Assembly: GCA_902651635.1 (NCBI GenBank)
Contig: CACRSC010001920.1
Coordinates: forward strand, 1 to 64,000
Length of the DNA stretch: 64,000 nt
Reading direction: 5' to 3'
DNA from: Mastigamoeba balamuthi
Lineage: Eukaryota; Evosea; Mastigamoebida; Mastigamoebidae
The position numbers and the translations under genes were made by a program. The notes beneath the pieces were generated by a model. It made no database searches. It was given only the letters and a program-made list of their open reading frames with translations, and was not told the DNA's origin. How positions within the stretch are numbered: the stretch's first letter is position 1; every line of letters starts with the position of its first letter. Shown in pieces: positions 51,878 through 64,000 of this stretch.

Positions 51878-53757
51878 CTAGTTCGGAGACTGCGGGCTGG
51901 AGTGCTCGCTCAGCACGGCGTCACAGGCGGTCGCGAGAGTGTGGCAGTTGGTGTCCTCGGCGATCCTACGGAGCTCGGCTGCCGTGTCCTGAGTGAGCGC
52001 GGCCTGTACGAGCAGCTCACCGCACTCCTCCCGCAACGCCTCGAGAACGAACCTGTCGGCCAGCACCAGAAGCTCGACGAGCCCATCGGGACCAAGCGGC
52101 AGGGGCACCTTGTCCGTGTAGATCCACGCCAGCAGGGACACCAGCGCGTCTCGAGTGACGTCGTCTCCCAGAACGATCTCGTTGCACTGCGACTCGGACA
52201 GCCCACTCGTTATCACGGCCTTGAAGTGGTCGCTCCTGCGTGACAGCGTACCACGCGTTAGCGACAGTACACAGCAGCGCGAGAACGCGCTTGGCAAAGA
52301 GAATGCATCGATGAGCGTGGACGACAGCTCCCCCGGCTGCAATGAGCTTGATGTCGCTGAACATCGGGTTGTCGACGAGAGACGCGAGCGGACTGCGGGG
52401 GACAGCGGCGGCCCTGCGCGAGCCGTCGGGCATCGGCAGCGGCATCAGGTGCAGGTCGTTGAGGCACACCGACGCGATGCCCCCAAAGACCACCATGCGC
52501 CCGTTGTGCACTGAGCAGCTGTGGAACGTGCGCGCGCAGGGGGCGCTCCCTAGGCATCTGATCTCTCTCCACGCGCAACGCTGCGAGTCGAAGCAGTGCA
52601 GGTCGTTGAGCCGCCCCTGCTTCCCTCTTCCTCCGAACACGAACATCGTTCCGTCGTATGCAGCAGCACTGTGGGCTTCTCGCCTCCTTCAGAGTACTGA
52701 CGTAGGACAGCTGGGCTTTCTGCGCACCTCGCCGGGGCTGCGGGGCATTGGGGATGGAGGACAGGTCCGTCCACATGAGCAACGCATTGCCCAAAGAGTC
52801 TATGCCTTCTGGGAGCTCGAGCTTGAACAGTTCACCCCTGTTCTTGTTCCCGTTGTACCCTCCGAACACGTACCTGCCTCGGCCTCCTCAGTTTAATGCC
52901 GCCCCCCCCCCCTTGGGGAAGGAGGTCTCCCTACAGGCTGTTGCCAATGGAGCAGGCCGAATGGTGGTGCGTAGGGCTAGGCTTCTCGTTGCTGATGTTG
53001 ATCCTCTCCCACGTCCTGTTGTCTGGTAGATCTCGCGATGAGAACAGGACTCCATGTGTGGCGACAGACGCGGGGTGAAGGCGTAAACGTCGTTCAGAGG
53101 GGACCCGCTCTCGCCCATGCCGCCATACACGACCACCCTCTGCCCCACGACCGTCATGGAGTGTCCCCATCTCGCCGGGGGCACCGCTCCAGCGCCCTCC
53201 ACCCTCTCCCACCTCCCGCTGTCTGCGCATCGTAAGGCGTTGTGGGGTGCTGGCGCCAAGCAGGACGAGGGCCGCCATCTCTTGCATACCGCAGTGGAAC
53301 GTGTACAGCGTGTCCAGCACAGTGCTGTCGCGCGAGATGCCTCCGAAGACCCACAGGGACCCCTGCCAGGCCACAGCGGCGTGGCTGTGCACGGGCGGCG
53401 GCCCCTCCCTGGGGTGCCGCAGCCGTGGCCACACAGCCTCCCCGGTCAGCCACGGGCACGCGGCGCCATACTGACGTGTCCGCACCAGCCCTTCACGGGG
53501 AGTATCTCCTCCCACGTGCTCGTCTGGAACGAGTAGCTGAAGAGGTCTGGGAGGGCCAGGGACAGCCTGTCGGTCAGACTTGTGGCGGGGAGGACGGTCG
53601 GGGGGGCCCAGAGCTGTGCGGCGAGCGGACCGTTGAGGTGGGTGCCAGGGCGGACGTAGCCGCCAAAGACGTAGAGGAGATCACCGACGACCACGCCGGT
53701 GTGCGCGTGCCGGGCAACGGGCGCGCAACCGTTGAAAAGAGACACCCACCGCGACAT
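51878..53757 (-). CDS. Kelch-repeat protein with C-terminal BTB domain
   Basis: A multi-exon gene (about seven or eight exons), start ATG at 53757 and stop at 51878. Kelch blades are visible in order: HAHTGVVVGDLLYVFGGYV, HSHAAVAWQGSLWVFGGI, RWGHSMTVVGQRVVVYGGM, YVFGGYNGNKNRGELFKLEL, MFVFGGRGKQGRLNDLHCF and VHNGRMVVFGGIASVCLNDL. The C-terminus is a BTB fold: MFSDIKLIAAGGAVVHAHRC, then ITSGLSESQCNEIVL and LLAWIYTDKVPLPLG. The order kelch then BTB resembles LZTR1-type cullin-3 adaptors. The expected role is substrate recognition for ubiquitin ligation (inference). Exon boundaries in the middle blades are approximate. Confidence 0.8.
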
Positions 53758-53994
53758 CGACGTAATATCTGCGGAGACCTATCTCTCAATGCGGATACCG
53801 AATCTGAATTTCAACGAACATCGCTAATACGTCAGTTTCTCTTAATCGGTGTCCAACACGCTGCACAGTGCGCAACACAGCCAGGGCTCCGAAGGTGGCT
53901 GAGGCACCCATACACTGCGATAAATCTGGTCGTCCAAAGAGAGATAAAAAACCCCTTGAGAAGATTGGTGTCAATTGCGTGGTGTATAGTAGGT

Positions 53995-56567
53995 TTACTG
54001 GATCGCATCCAAGAATTCTTCGCCCCCTGGAGCCGACGCGAGTATGTCCATCGTGTCCAACTCCACTGCAGACTTCGCTCCGGTCATGGCAGACTCCACA
54101 GACGCCAGTTGGCCGTTCCCCAGGTGCTTGTGCTTGCGCCTCGGCTTGGGCAAGACCGGCGTCTTCTTCAGGCGCCCCATGAGTGCTCCCTGGGACTCGG
54201 CGCTCACAGGGCACGAGCCCTTCAACGGCGGCCGCTGCGGATCGCCTGTCGCTCCAACGACGACCCTCTCTACCTGCAGGACCACCTCGTGCATCGACTG
54301 CGTCGGTATGCAGATCCACCGGGCAAAGACCGCGAGCATCGCCTCGTAGACGAGAGGCAGCCTCCCGCTGTTGTGCTGCTTGTCCAGGGCGTCGAACGTG
54401 TCGAAGACGAACGGTGTCCCGTGCAGGTTCAGGTGGAACGCGCGTATCCCGGGGAGCAACGGCTTGGACCACTTGTCGTCGTAGTAGACCAGCGAGGGGT
54501 CTCCGTCCTCCACCGCCGGGTCCGGGTGCAGCTCCACAGGAGCCGACGGCTTCTCCAGCACCTCGTCCTGCTTCGCCTCGTCCTTGAGGGTCTTGAACAG
54601 GCGGGCAATGCCCTTGGTGGCTGCAGGGAATGAGAAAGCGGCCGGCTGTGCTCGAAGGCAGCTCACCAAGCCAGGGCGTCTCCTCGTGGAAAACGGTGTC
54701 CTTGCAGAACTCTGTGTACTCGAATACCGTCTCGCGTGGCGAATCCAGTACATCCCTGCCGGTGTTGAGAACTCAGTGCGGGGCATCTGGTGGCTGTGTG
54801 CCTCACCTCGCGCTCTGGTAGGGGTGGGGCTCGCTGGCCTGGCCCCAGTAGTCGACCCACTTGAACAGGAAGCTGTCTCTTTGCTCCCTGGACGGCATCG
54901 AAATGTCAGTCTCAGACGAGGCACTGGGATGCGGATGCGGATGCGGACGCTGTAGGGGTGTCTGTATCGTAATCTCCTGGGAACTTAAGCTTCATCGCGA
55001 CTGCCAGGAGGGCCGCCACAACGGGGGTCGACATGTTCGCCTTCGCGGGTATCAGCTCCTTCAGGTCGTATGCCAGCCTCAGGACGCTCTCTGCCAGAGA
55101 GTGGTGAGTGCCACATGTAGCTCAGTGGCGCACCTGGGAGGTGCAGGGACTCGGCCATGCGCAGCATGACGTAATCTGCATTGAGCTGTGGCGGGACGAA
55201 CTCGAGCTCCTGCAAAGGCTCGTGAGACCGCGCGAAGTGCCGGTGGCCGCTGCGTACTGCTGCCAGCGCGCAGGCTAGGGTTGACAGGTACGACGGCTGG
55301 AATACCCGCTTCGGGTAGAAGAACGACCGCATCTGGTCGCCCACAGGGAGCACCCGCACGGACGTGAAGAACGGCAGCGTCCCGTCCAGAGCCCACCTGC
55401 AGAGGGGCACCAGTCACACCAGAGCTACAACGCGGCTTTGTCTCTGGCGCACCTCAGGAAGTCGGAGGCGGTGTACGGAAGACGCGTCCACAGGCTCGCA
55501 AGGTAGCAGAACGCCAGCGGGATGACCCTCGCCTTCCTGAGCTGCCTCTTGCGGAACCTTCGAGCATCAGGCAGCGGTGAGCGCACACTGCCACCCAGGC
55601 ACGCGCAGTGCAGGCAGCGCGGGCGCACTTGCGGTCACCGGTCTTGGAGCCCCAGAGGACCAGCTGCACGAACACGCGCTCCTGCTCGGCCTGCTCGGCG
55701 TCCTGGCGCTCGTCGCCGCCGTCCTCGGGGTCCTCCTCGTCCTGCTCGGCGCCTGGCACCGCGTCGCCCTCGGCCTCGGGCTCGCTGTCGTCGCGCTCGG
55801 CCCTGAGGCGCTCGAGGACCCGCTGGCTCTGCTCGCCCTCGCCCTCGCGCTCCCGCTGGCGCTCGTCATCGGGGTACTCGCGGCCCAGCGTCTTCAGGCC
55901 CAGCCTGACGTCTCTGCACCGCTTCTGCTGGCCGCTGAACGACACGCCGCGCTCGTCGGCGTGCGTGCGCTGCTCCGACAGGCCTGTCATCGGGTCGCGC
56001 TGCTGGCGAGCTGCGGGCCTGCGGCGCGTCTGGCCGTCGGCGGGGCAGCGGGCCTGCAGCATGCGCTTGCGGACGGCAGCGTCGTAGAGCCACGGCGTGC
56101 GGTCGATGGCCTCCTCGTCCTGCCTGTACCTCCAAGCGGCCCACAGCTTCTCGGCAATCTCCTTGAGCTTCTGCTCGAATCGGGAATCTGGAATTAGATT
56201 CGCGTATCTCGGCGCACGAGATATCTCGCGCGAGGCAGTCGGAACTCGCCTTGGGGGCTCCGAGGTTCTCGATCATCGCGTCTGCGTGGTAGAAGACGAG
56301 CGCCTCGAGCGCGTTCATGAACCCGATGCTGCCGTACGTGCCGCCCATCTCGGCGACCTTGGACTTGCGCTTGGGCGCCTTGTGCGTGCGGAACCGCATG
56401 ACCTTGTCCCACGCCTGGCCCTCGGCAAACACCTCGTTGGCCTCGAGCAGCGTGTCGATGTACTGCTGCGACTGCGCGCCGCAGTCCCGGCAGAACGCCG
56501 TGCCGTCCTGCACGTCAAAGTCCGTGCCCGAGCACAGCGCGCACACGAACTTGTGCTTCGACGACAT
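53995..56567 (-). CDS. RRN7: RNA polymerase I TFIIB-like factor (Rrn7/TAF1B family)
   Basis: Part of the Pol I core factor/SL1 that recruits Pol I to rDNA promoters. Start ATG at 56567 and stop at 53995, with about eight or nine exons and about 650 residues. The N-terminus is the Rrn7 zinc ribbon (FVCALCSGTDFDVQDGTAF then CRDCGAQ) with four Cys. After an acidic, Arg/Glu-rich spacer come the cyclin-fold segments (PLAFCYLASLWTRLPYTASD, LPFFTSVRVLPVGDQM and the later STPVVAALLAVAMKLKFPG). The C-terminus ends with a conserved-looking hydrophobic/acidic tail. It is head-to-head with the Pol III subunit gene across 115 bp. Exon edges in the spacer are approximate. Confidence 0.8.
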
Positions 56568-56682
56568 GGGCGCGGGCGCGTGCAGTACAAATGCCGAGAT
56601 ATCACAGATACCGTCGTTCAAATCCACGGTGATGACGCCAGAGGGAGATTTGGCAATCTTCTTTCCTTCTGAGTCCGTAACC
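56568..56682. promoter_or_regulatory. 115-bp bidirectional promoter of Rrn7-like and RPC2 genes
   Basis: The two ATGs (56567 minus, 56683 plus) face away from each other across 115 bp. CCGAGATATC at 56594-56603 is the perfect recurrent motif. The two genes encode a Pol I initiation factor and the second-largest Pol III subunit. Confidence 0.6.
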
Positions 56683-59600
56683 ATGAGCGCGGCGCGAACT
56701 CCAACGCCGCCCGACGCGGAGGCGATCGCGGCCGCCCAGCGGCAGACCGTGGACCAGGTTCTCTCGGACCTCGCCAACGGCACGCCCGCCGAGCTGGCGT
56801 CGAACGTGAAGAAGGTCGAGGACAAGTGGCGCCTCATCCCCGCCTTCCTCAAGGTATGCACCGCCAGCCCTCCCCACAGCGCAGCCAGAGCACATTCAGA
56901 GCGCATCACTGGGCGGCTCACTCCGTGCGCGCGCCTCCCCACACAAGGTCCGCGGGCTCGTGCGGCCGCACATCGACAGCTTCGACTTCTTCATCAACGT
57001 CGAGCTCAACAAGATCATGAAGGCCAACGAGATTGTGCAGACCAGCGATGGCTCCTGGAGGCTCAAGTGCGAGGACCAGATCTCCTCGGAATCCCGGAAC
57101 TGACGTCACACGCGCGATTCGCGTATCTCCGCAGGTACCTGGACATCAAGGTCGGGAAGCCCAAGATCGAGGAGGAGATGACGGACACGGCGCTGACGCC
57201 GCAGATGTGCAGGCTGCGCGACCTGACGTACAGCGCGCCGATCTACGCGGACATCGAGTACACGCGCGCCAAGCAGAAGATCCTGCGCCGCGGCGTCACG
57301 ATCGGGCGCATGCCCATCATGCTGCGCAGCTCGCACTGCGTCCTGACCAACGCCTCGGAGGAGCAGCAGGCCCAGCTGGGCGAGTGCCCTCTGGACCCCG
57401 GGGGCTACTTCATCGTCAAGGGCGTCGAGAAAGGCTCGTGTGGCCCCCTTACTGCAGATTCCTCGCTTTCCCGAATATCTCCGGGGAAATTGCGGGAATT
57501 ATACTGACGGTATCTTCTCGCGGCCAGTTCTGCTCAGCCAGGAGCAGATGAGCAAGAACAGGATCATCGTCGAGAAGGACGGCCAGGGCAACTCGTCGGC
57601 CTCGGTGACGAGCAGCACGCACACGACCAAGAGCAGGACGGTGATGTACCTCAAGAACGGGCGCCTGTTCGTCAAGCACAACTCGTTCGTCGACGACGTG
57701 CCGCTCTTCATCATCGTCAAGGGCATGGCCGTCGAGTCGGACCAGGAGTTCGTGCAGCTCGTCGGACTCGACCCCGACGAGCTCGTGCCCTCGATCGAGG
57801 ACTGCTACGCCAAGAACGTGCACACGCAGGCGCAGGCCCTGACGTTCATCGCCAGCAAGTCCAAGATGGTCAGGTCGCGGTTCACCAAGCAGAAGCCCAC
57901 CGTGCGCATCACATTTTCTTCATCTCGCGGTCTGAGCCACCCGCACTCACGCATCGGCAGGACGAGGCGAGGAACATCCTGGCGAACCTCGTGCTGTCGC
58001 ACATCCCAGTGCGCAAGTACAACTTCAAGCAGAAGATCCTGTACCTCGCCCTGATGGTCCGCTGGATCCTGCAGGCCGACAAGTCTGGCCAGTACGACGA
58101 CAAGGTGTGTGCACTACATTCACTTAAGATGCAAGCGAGTTCTTACACATTGCAACGTCTGCCCCTGTAGGACTACTACGGGAACAAGAGACTCGAGCTG
58201 TGAGCAAAAGCCATTCCACCGGTTTCTGCCAGGAAGTACTGACAATGGGGGGTGCAGTGCGGGGCAGCTGGTGTCGCTGCTGTTCGAGGATCTGTTCAAG
58301 AAGTTCAACACGGAGATCCAGAGGGCGGCGGAGATGGCGATGGAGCACCCCAACAGGACGCAGCAGTTCGACATTGTCAAGGTCATCAACCCCAACAACA
58401 TCACCAACGGCCTCAACCACGCCATCTCGTCGGGCAACTGGTCGCTCAAGCGATTCAAGATGGAGCGCGCTGGCGTCACGCAGGTCCTCTCTCGTCTCTC
58501 GTTCATCGCCGCGATCGGCATGATGACGAGGATCAACAGCCACTTCGAGAAGACGCGCAAGGTCTCGGGCCCCAGGTCGCTGCAGCCGTCGCAGTTCGGC
58601 ATGCTCTGCCCGTCGGACACCCCTGAAGGAGAGGCCTGCGGTCTCGTGAAGAACCTCGCGCTCATGACGCACGTCACGACGGACGACTTCCTGAGCCCCA
58701 TCCGCGCGCTGGCGCTCAACCTGGGAGTGGAGGACGTCTCGCTGCTGGGCGGAGACGACCTGCACAGGGCCGGCACGTGGATCGTCTTCCACAACGGTCT
58801 GATCGTCGGAGTGCACACGAACCCGCGCTGGTTCCTGCGGATGTTCCGGCTGCTGCGGCGCCGCGGCCGCATCGGCGAGTACGTCAGCGTCTACATGAAC
58901 AGCTCGCAGAAGACGGTGCACATCGTGTCGGACGGAGGGCGCGTGTGCAGGCCGCTCATCATCGTCGAGAGGGGCGTGCCGCTGGTGACGCAGGACCACC
59001 TGCAGGAGCTCATCGACGGGCTCAGGTCGTTTGACGACTTTGTGCACGACGGGCTCGTCGAGTTTATCGACGTGAACGAGGAGAACGACTCGTTCATCGC
59101 CATGTACGAGAACGAGATCCGGCCCGAGACGACGCACCTCGAGATCGACCCGCTCTCAATCCTCGGAGTCGTCGCCGGGCTGATCCCGTACCCGCACCAC
59201 AACCAGTCGCCGCGCAACACGTACCAGTGCGCTATGGGTAAGCAGGCCATGGGGTCCGTGTCGTTCAACCAGCAGACCCGCATGGACACGATCCAGTACC
59301 TGCTGGTGTACCCGCAGGTCCCCCTTGTCCGGACCAAGACCATCGACCTCATCAACTTCGACAAGGTGCGATGGCGATTGAGAAAGAGGACCCGATAGTT
59401 GTTGGTACTCAAACGCGTTTGCTCGTGTGCTCTCTGCACAGCTCGCCGCAGGGCAGAACGCGATTGTCGCGGTCATGTCGTACTCGGGCTACGATATCGA
59501 GGACGCCATCGTCCTCAACCAGGCCTCGCTCGACAGGGGGTATGGCCGCTGCATGGTCATGCGCAAGTACCAGGTCGTCCTGAAGAAATACGCCAACCAG

Positions 59601-60870
59601 ACGTGCGTCCTGGGGTTCTCGAGCAACTCCGATTACTTAACGCTTCCCTGTCCAACAGGAGCGACGATATTGCGCCGCCACCGGTGCACCCGGACGTTCT
59701 GAGGGAGCAGGCCAAGGAGGGGAAACCGGACAGGCTGAACGACCGCTACATGTCGCTGGACATCGACGGCATCGCGAGCCCCGGGCTGCAGGTGGTCGGG
59801 GGCAACGTGCTCGTCAACAAGTGCTCGCCCATCGACACGAACCTCTCGTCTGGCGGCGAGTCGCGCGAGGAGTCGTACAAGCCGTCGCCGCTGACGTTTA
59901 AGTACCCGACGGCGTGCCACGTCGACAAGGTGCTGATCACGACGACCGACGACGACCAGAAGCTCGTCAAGATGACGATCCGCAGCGTAAGGAGGCCCGA
60001 GCCCGGAGACAAGTTCAGTTCGAGGCACGGGCAGAAGGGAGTCACGGGGCTCATCGTGCAGCAGTCGGACATGCCGTTCAGCGAGAACGGCATGTGCCCC
60101 GACATGATCATGAACCCGCACGGTTTCCCGTCGCGTATGACCGTCGGGAAGATGATCGAGCTCATCGCGGGCAAGTCCGGTGTCCTCACCGGCAAGTACA
60201 AATACGGGACGGTACGTCGAGCGGCTGGGAGTTGGAGGGCGATGGGTGTTCTCTCAGCTCACGCTGCTGCTCGCTGTTGCCCGCCCAGGCGTTTGGCGGA
60301 GACAAGGTGCAGGACATCAGCCAGATCCTGATGGACCACGGCTACCACTACTCGGGCAAGGACTACCTGACGTCGGGCATCACCGGGGAGCCGCTGTCGG
60401 CGTACATCTTCTTCGGCCCCGTCTACTACCAGAAGCTCAAGCACATGGTCCTCGACAAGATGCACTCGCGCTCGAGAGGCCCCAGGGCTGTGCTGACCAG
60501 GCAGCCCACCGAGGGCAGAGCCCGCGACGGAGGCCTCAGGCTCGGCGAGATGGAGCGCGACTGCCTTATCGGCTACGGAGCCGCCTCGCTGCTCCTGGAG
60601 AGGCTCATGATCTCCTCGGACGTCTTCATGGTCCAAGTCTGCAAGGTACGCTGCCCACCGTCTGCTCCCCCGCCTGCGTATGCTCACCTCGCTGCTCCCT
60701 GCGCGCGTGCGGGACAGAAATGCGGGCTGATGGGGTACAGTGGGTGGTGCCAGTACTGCCGCTCGTCTCTGGAGATCTGCAACCTGCGCATCCCGTACGC
60801 GTGCAAGCTGCTCTTCATGGAGCTGCAGGCCATGAACATCACCCCGCGACTTCGGCTGGACGACCTCTGA
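56683..60870 (+). CDS. RPC2: DNA-directed RNA polymerase III subunit RPC2
   Basis: Second-largest catalytic subunit of Pol III, which makes tRNA and 5S rRNA. Eleven exons keep frame: 56683-56853, 56948-57066, 57135-57433, 57528-57901, 57961-58104, 58171-58199, 58258-59365, 59442-59602, 59659-60211, 60289-60645 and 60718-60870, giving 1,155 residues (human 1,133). Landmarks are [40 protein letters not shown], the active-site region [13 protein letters not shown] and the C-terminal zinc module [17 protein letters not shown]. The sequence [19 protein letters not shown] and the end PRLRLDDL identify RPC2 rather than RPB2 or RPA2. Intron 3 (57434-57527) is GC-AG. Confidence 0.96.
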
Positions 60871-61035
60871 GGCGCAGAGGCGTCCGTCCCGCTTCCCTAC
60901 TCGAGCTAACCACGAACAAAGAGACCCTCTACTGGCGACGGAGGTGCGTGCTGCTGTGCTTTCCACTCGAAGGGGAAAACGGAAGTTACAGTCGTGTTCG
61001 CTCGGAGATCTGTCAAAACCTGTGGCGCGGTGGCT

Positions 61036-62368
61036 TCAGTGGGTGATAAGGAAATCCTCGAGCTCCTCCCCGGTCTCCGCGGCCTCGGGGTGGCCCAGTA
61101 GTTGCAGGTCCTTCCACAGGAACTCGAGGTACACGCGGCACTCCTCCTTCTTCACAATCTCCGGCACCTTCTTCACGTGCTCGAGCACCAGCTTCCCGTA
61201 GGCTGCAGGGCAGAGGGCGTGAGCAACCCTGGCGCAGAGCAACCAAGTGGCCGCTCGCACTTGAGAAGTAGGACACGTGTTGTCGCATGCTGTCGTCGGC
61301 GCAGTAGTTGGCGTGCAGCACGTCCGCGTAGCCCTGGAACGCTGATCGGGAGCCGGTGGTCGCCACCTTGTCGAAGGCGTCCTTGAGCTTCTTCATGTCC
61401 GCGAACGAGAACCCCGTCTGGCGGTGCGGTGTGAGCTGCGTCGGCCTTGTGCTCTCGGTGCGGGTAGTTTGTTACCTGGCGGTCGTTGACTACAGGAGAC
61501 ATCTGGGGCCACGGGATCAGCGCCTGGCTCAGCGACCCCGCTGTGGCGAGACTCCTGAACAGCTCCTGGTTCTCCTTGTCCTCCACAACCTTCCCGCCCT
61601 CGTACTTGAGGACCAGGACTCCTCCCTGCACCGTGAGCCAGCAGGGCGTCAGCGACTCAGAGGGCCGGCACGGGCAAACTGGGGTGAAGGGAGAGGGGAC
61701 CTGAGCAACAGAGGCCTTGAAGGGAACCAGCGCCCCTCCTCGCTCGGTGATCTGGAACGCGTGCTCCCCGGAAGGCACCCCGTAGAACCCCCTGAAGGCA
61801 TTCCCGATGTCCACGGGCACCCCGTCCACCACGATGCAGACCTGCGCGCGCGTGCACCCGCCCAGTGAGAGTTTGTCCTGGCGAAGATCCACCCCGCGCC
61901 GCGCGCAATTTCTCAGCGCGTTCTATTTTTGGCAGCGCTGCCTGGGCCGCAGCGGGGCAGCCCCGCCCCGAGGCTCCGGGGCTCCGAAGGCACCTTGGGC
62001 ACATCGCGCAGGATGAGGAACCCCCCGGCGGCCCCGCCGCTCTGCGCAGCGGCCTGCACCGCCGGCCGGTGGCCCTTGCTGGTCCCCGGCAGCGAGAGCG
62101 GCATCAGCGGCCCGCCCTCGCCCACAGAGGCCAGCGGGCCGCGGCTGGCCAGGCGGCTCGTGCTCAGCGCCGAGGCCGTCTGCTGGGGCCCGCGGGCCGT
62201 GCCCAGAGGGCCCAGCGGGGAGATGCCCGGGACGGCCGCGATGCCCGTGGACGAGGAGGCCGAGGCGTGGGGCAGCAGAATGCCGCTCGAGCCGCGCGCC
62301 TGCGACTGCTGCTGCGACTGCAAGGGCTGCTGCTGCTGCTGGAGGTGGTGCAGCGCGGTCATCATCAT
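61036..62368 (-). CDS. Unassigned protein, possibly AAR2-like N-terminal domain
   Basis: The first exon (61994-62368) starts with three Met codons and a polyglutamine stretch, then an Ala/Gly/Ser-rich linker ending GGFLILRDVPK. The second encodes VCIVVDGVPVDIG, FRGFYGVPSGEHAFQI and, after a short intron, GGVLVLKYEGGKVVEDKENQ. Further exons end VYLEFLWKDLQLLG and EELEDFLITH (stop at 61036). The pattern LILRDVP..DG..FRG..VPSGEH faintly recalls the N-terminal domain of the U5 snRNP assembly factor AAR2. The C-terminal part is shorter than AAR2, so this is tentative. No signal peptide or membrane helix is visible. Confidence 0.5.

Positions 62369-64000
<1,632 letters not shown>

Noticed and set aside
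61036-62368. Confident AAR2 assignment
   Set aside because: Only a faint N-terminal pattern matches and the C-terminal part is too short. It is kept as a tentative remark.

Overview
The window is nuclear DNA of a GC-rich, intron-rich microbial eukaryote. It encodes IFT52, so the organism builds cilia or flagella. It also encodes NUP188, PDS5, the second-largest Pol III subunit, a Pol I TFIIB-like factor, ER glucosidase II alpha and an NDR kinase. Genes are packed tightly (often 40-250 bp apart) and split by many short introns of about 30-110 bp. A bacterial-type CysK, a stand-alone flavodoxin, PP2-like proteins and a Stealth/GNPTAB protein point to a free-living amoeboid or flagellate protist. 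An Archamoebae-like organism such as Mastigamoeba is one candidate, but this is inference only.

Layout. 1-4620 holds an unrecognised partial ORF with upstream direct repeats, non-coding DNA and a decayed LTR retroelement. 5147-6493 is a three-exon hypothetical gene with a duplicated exon. 6730-7985 is an LTR-like repeat fragment. 8085-16291 holds GANAB, CysK, a flavodoxin and a GH13 protein. 16668-22448 holds two tail-to-tail paralogues whose spliced products have a signal peptide, a LamG-like domain, cysteine-rich repeats, one membrane helix and a cytoplasmic PARP-type ADP-ribosyltransferase domain. 22617-29432 holds GNPTAB, IFT52 and a probable GPI-anchored protein. 29594-35555 is NUP188. 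35662-37173 is a solo LTR-like repeat. 37282-39180 holds a tandem pair of PP2-like genes, followed by an AT-rich gene-poor stretch. 41192-53757 holds PDS5, a CaaX protein, a DeSI/PPPDE protease, a Q-rich protein, a GT25 glycosyltransferase and a kelch-BTB protein. 53995-60870 holds a Pol I Rrn7/TAF1B-like factor head-to-head with Pol III RPC2. 61036-62368 is an unassigned gene and 63208-64000 the start of an NDR kinase.

Several products act in the secretory pathway or at the cell surface: glucosidase II, GNPTAB, GT25, the GPI protein and the two receptor-like ADP-ribosyltransferases. GNPTAB shares a 168-bp intergenic region with one of the receptors. Exon models were built by hand from splice sites, reading-frame continuity and family conservation. 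For GANAB, CysK, flavodoxin, GH13, both PARP receptors, GNPTAB, IFT52, DeSI, GT25 and RPC2 every junction keeps frame. NUP188 and PDS5 each keep one unresolved junction. Donors are mostly GTGCG-type rather than GTAAGT, and GC-AG introns are unusually frequent. A 937-bp perfect tandem copy joined by a single N (47483) is almost certainly an assembly overlap.
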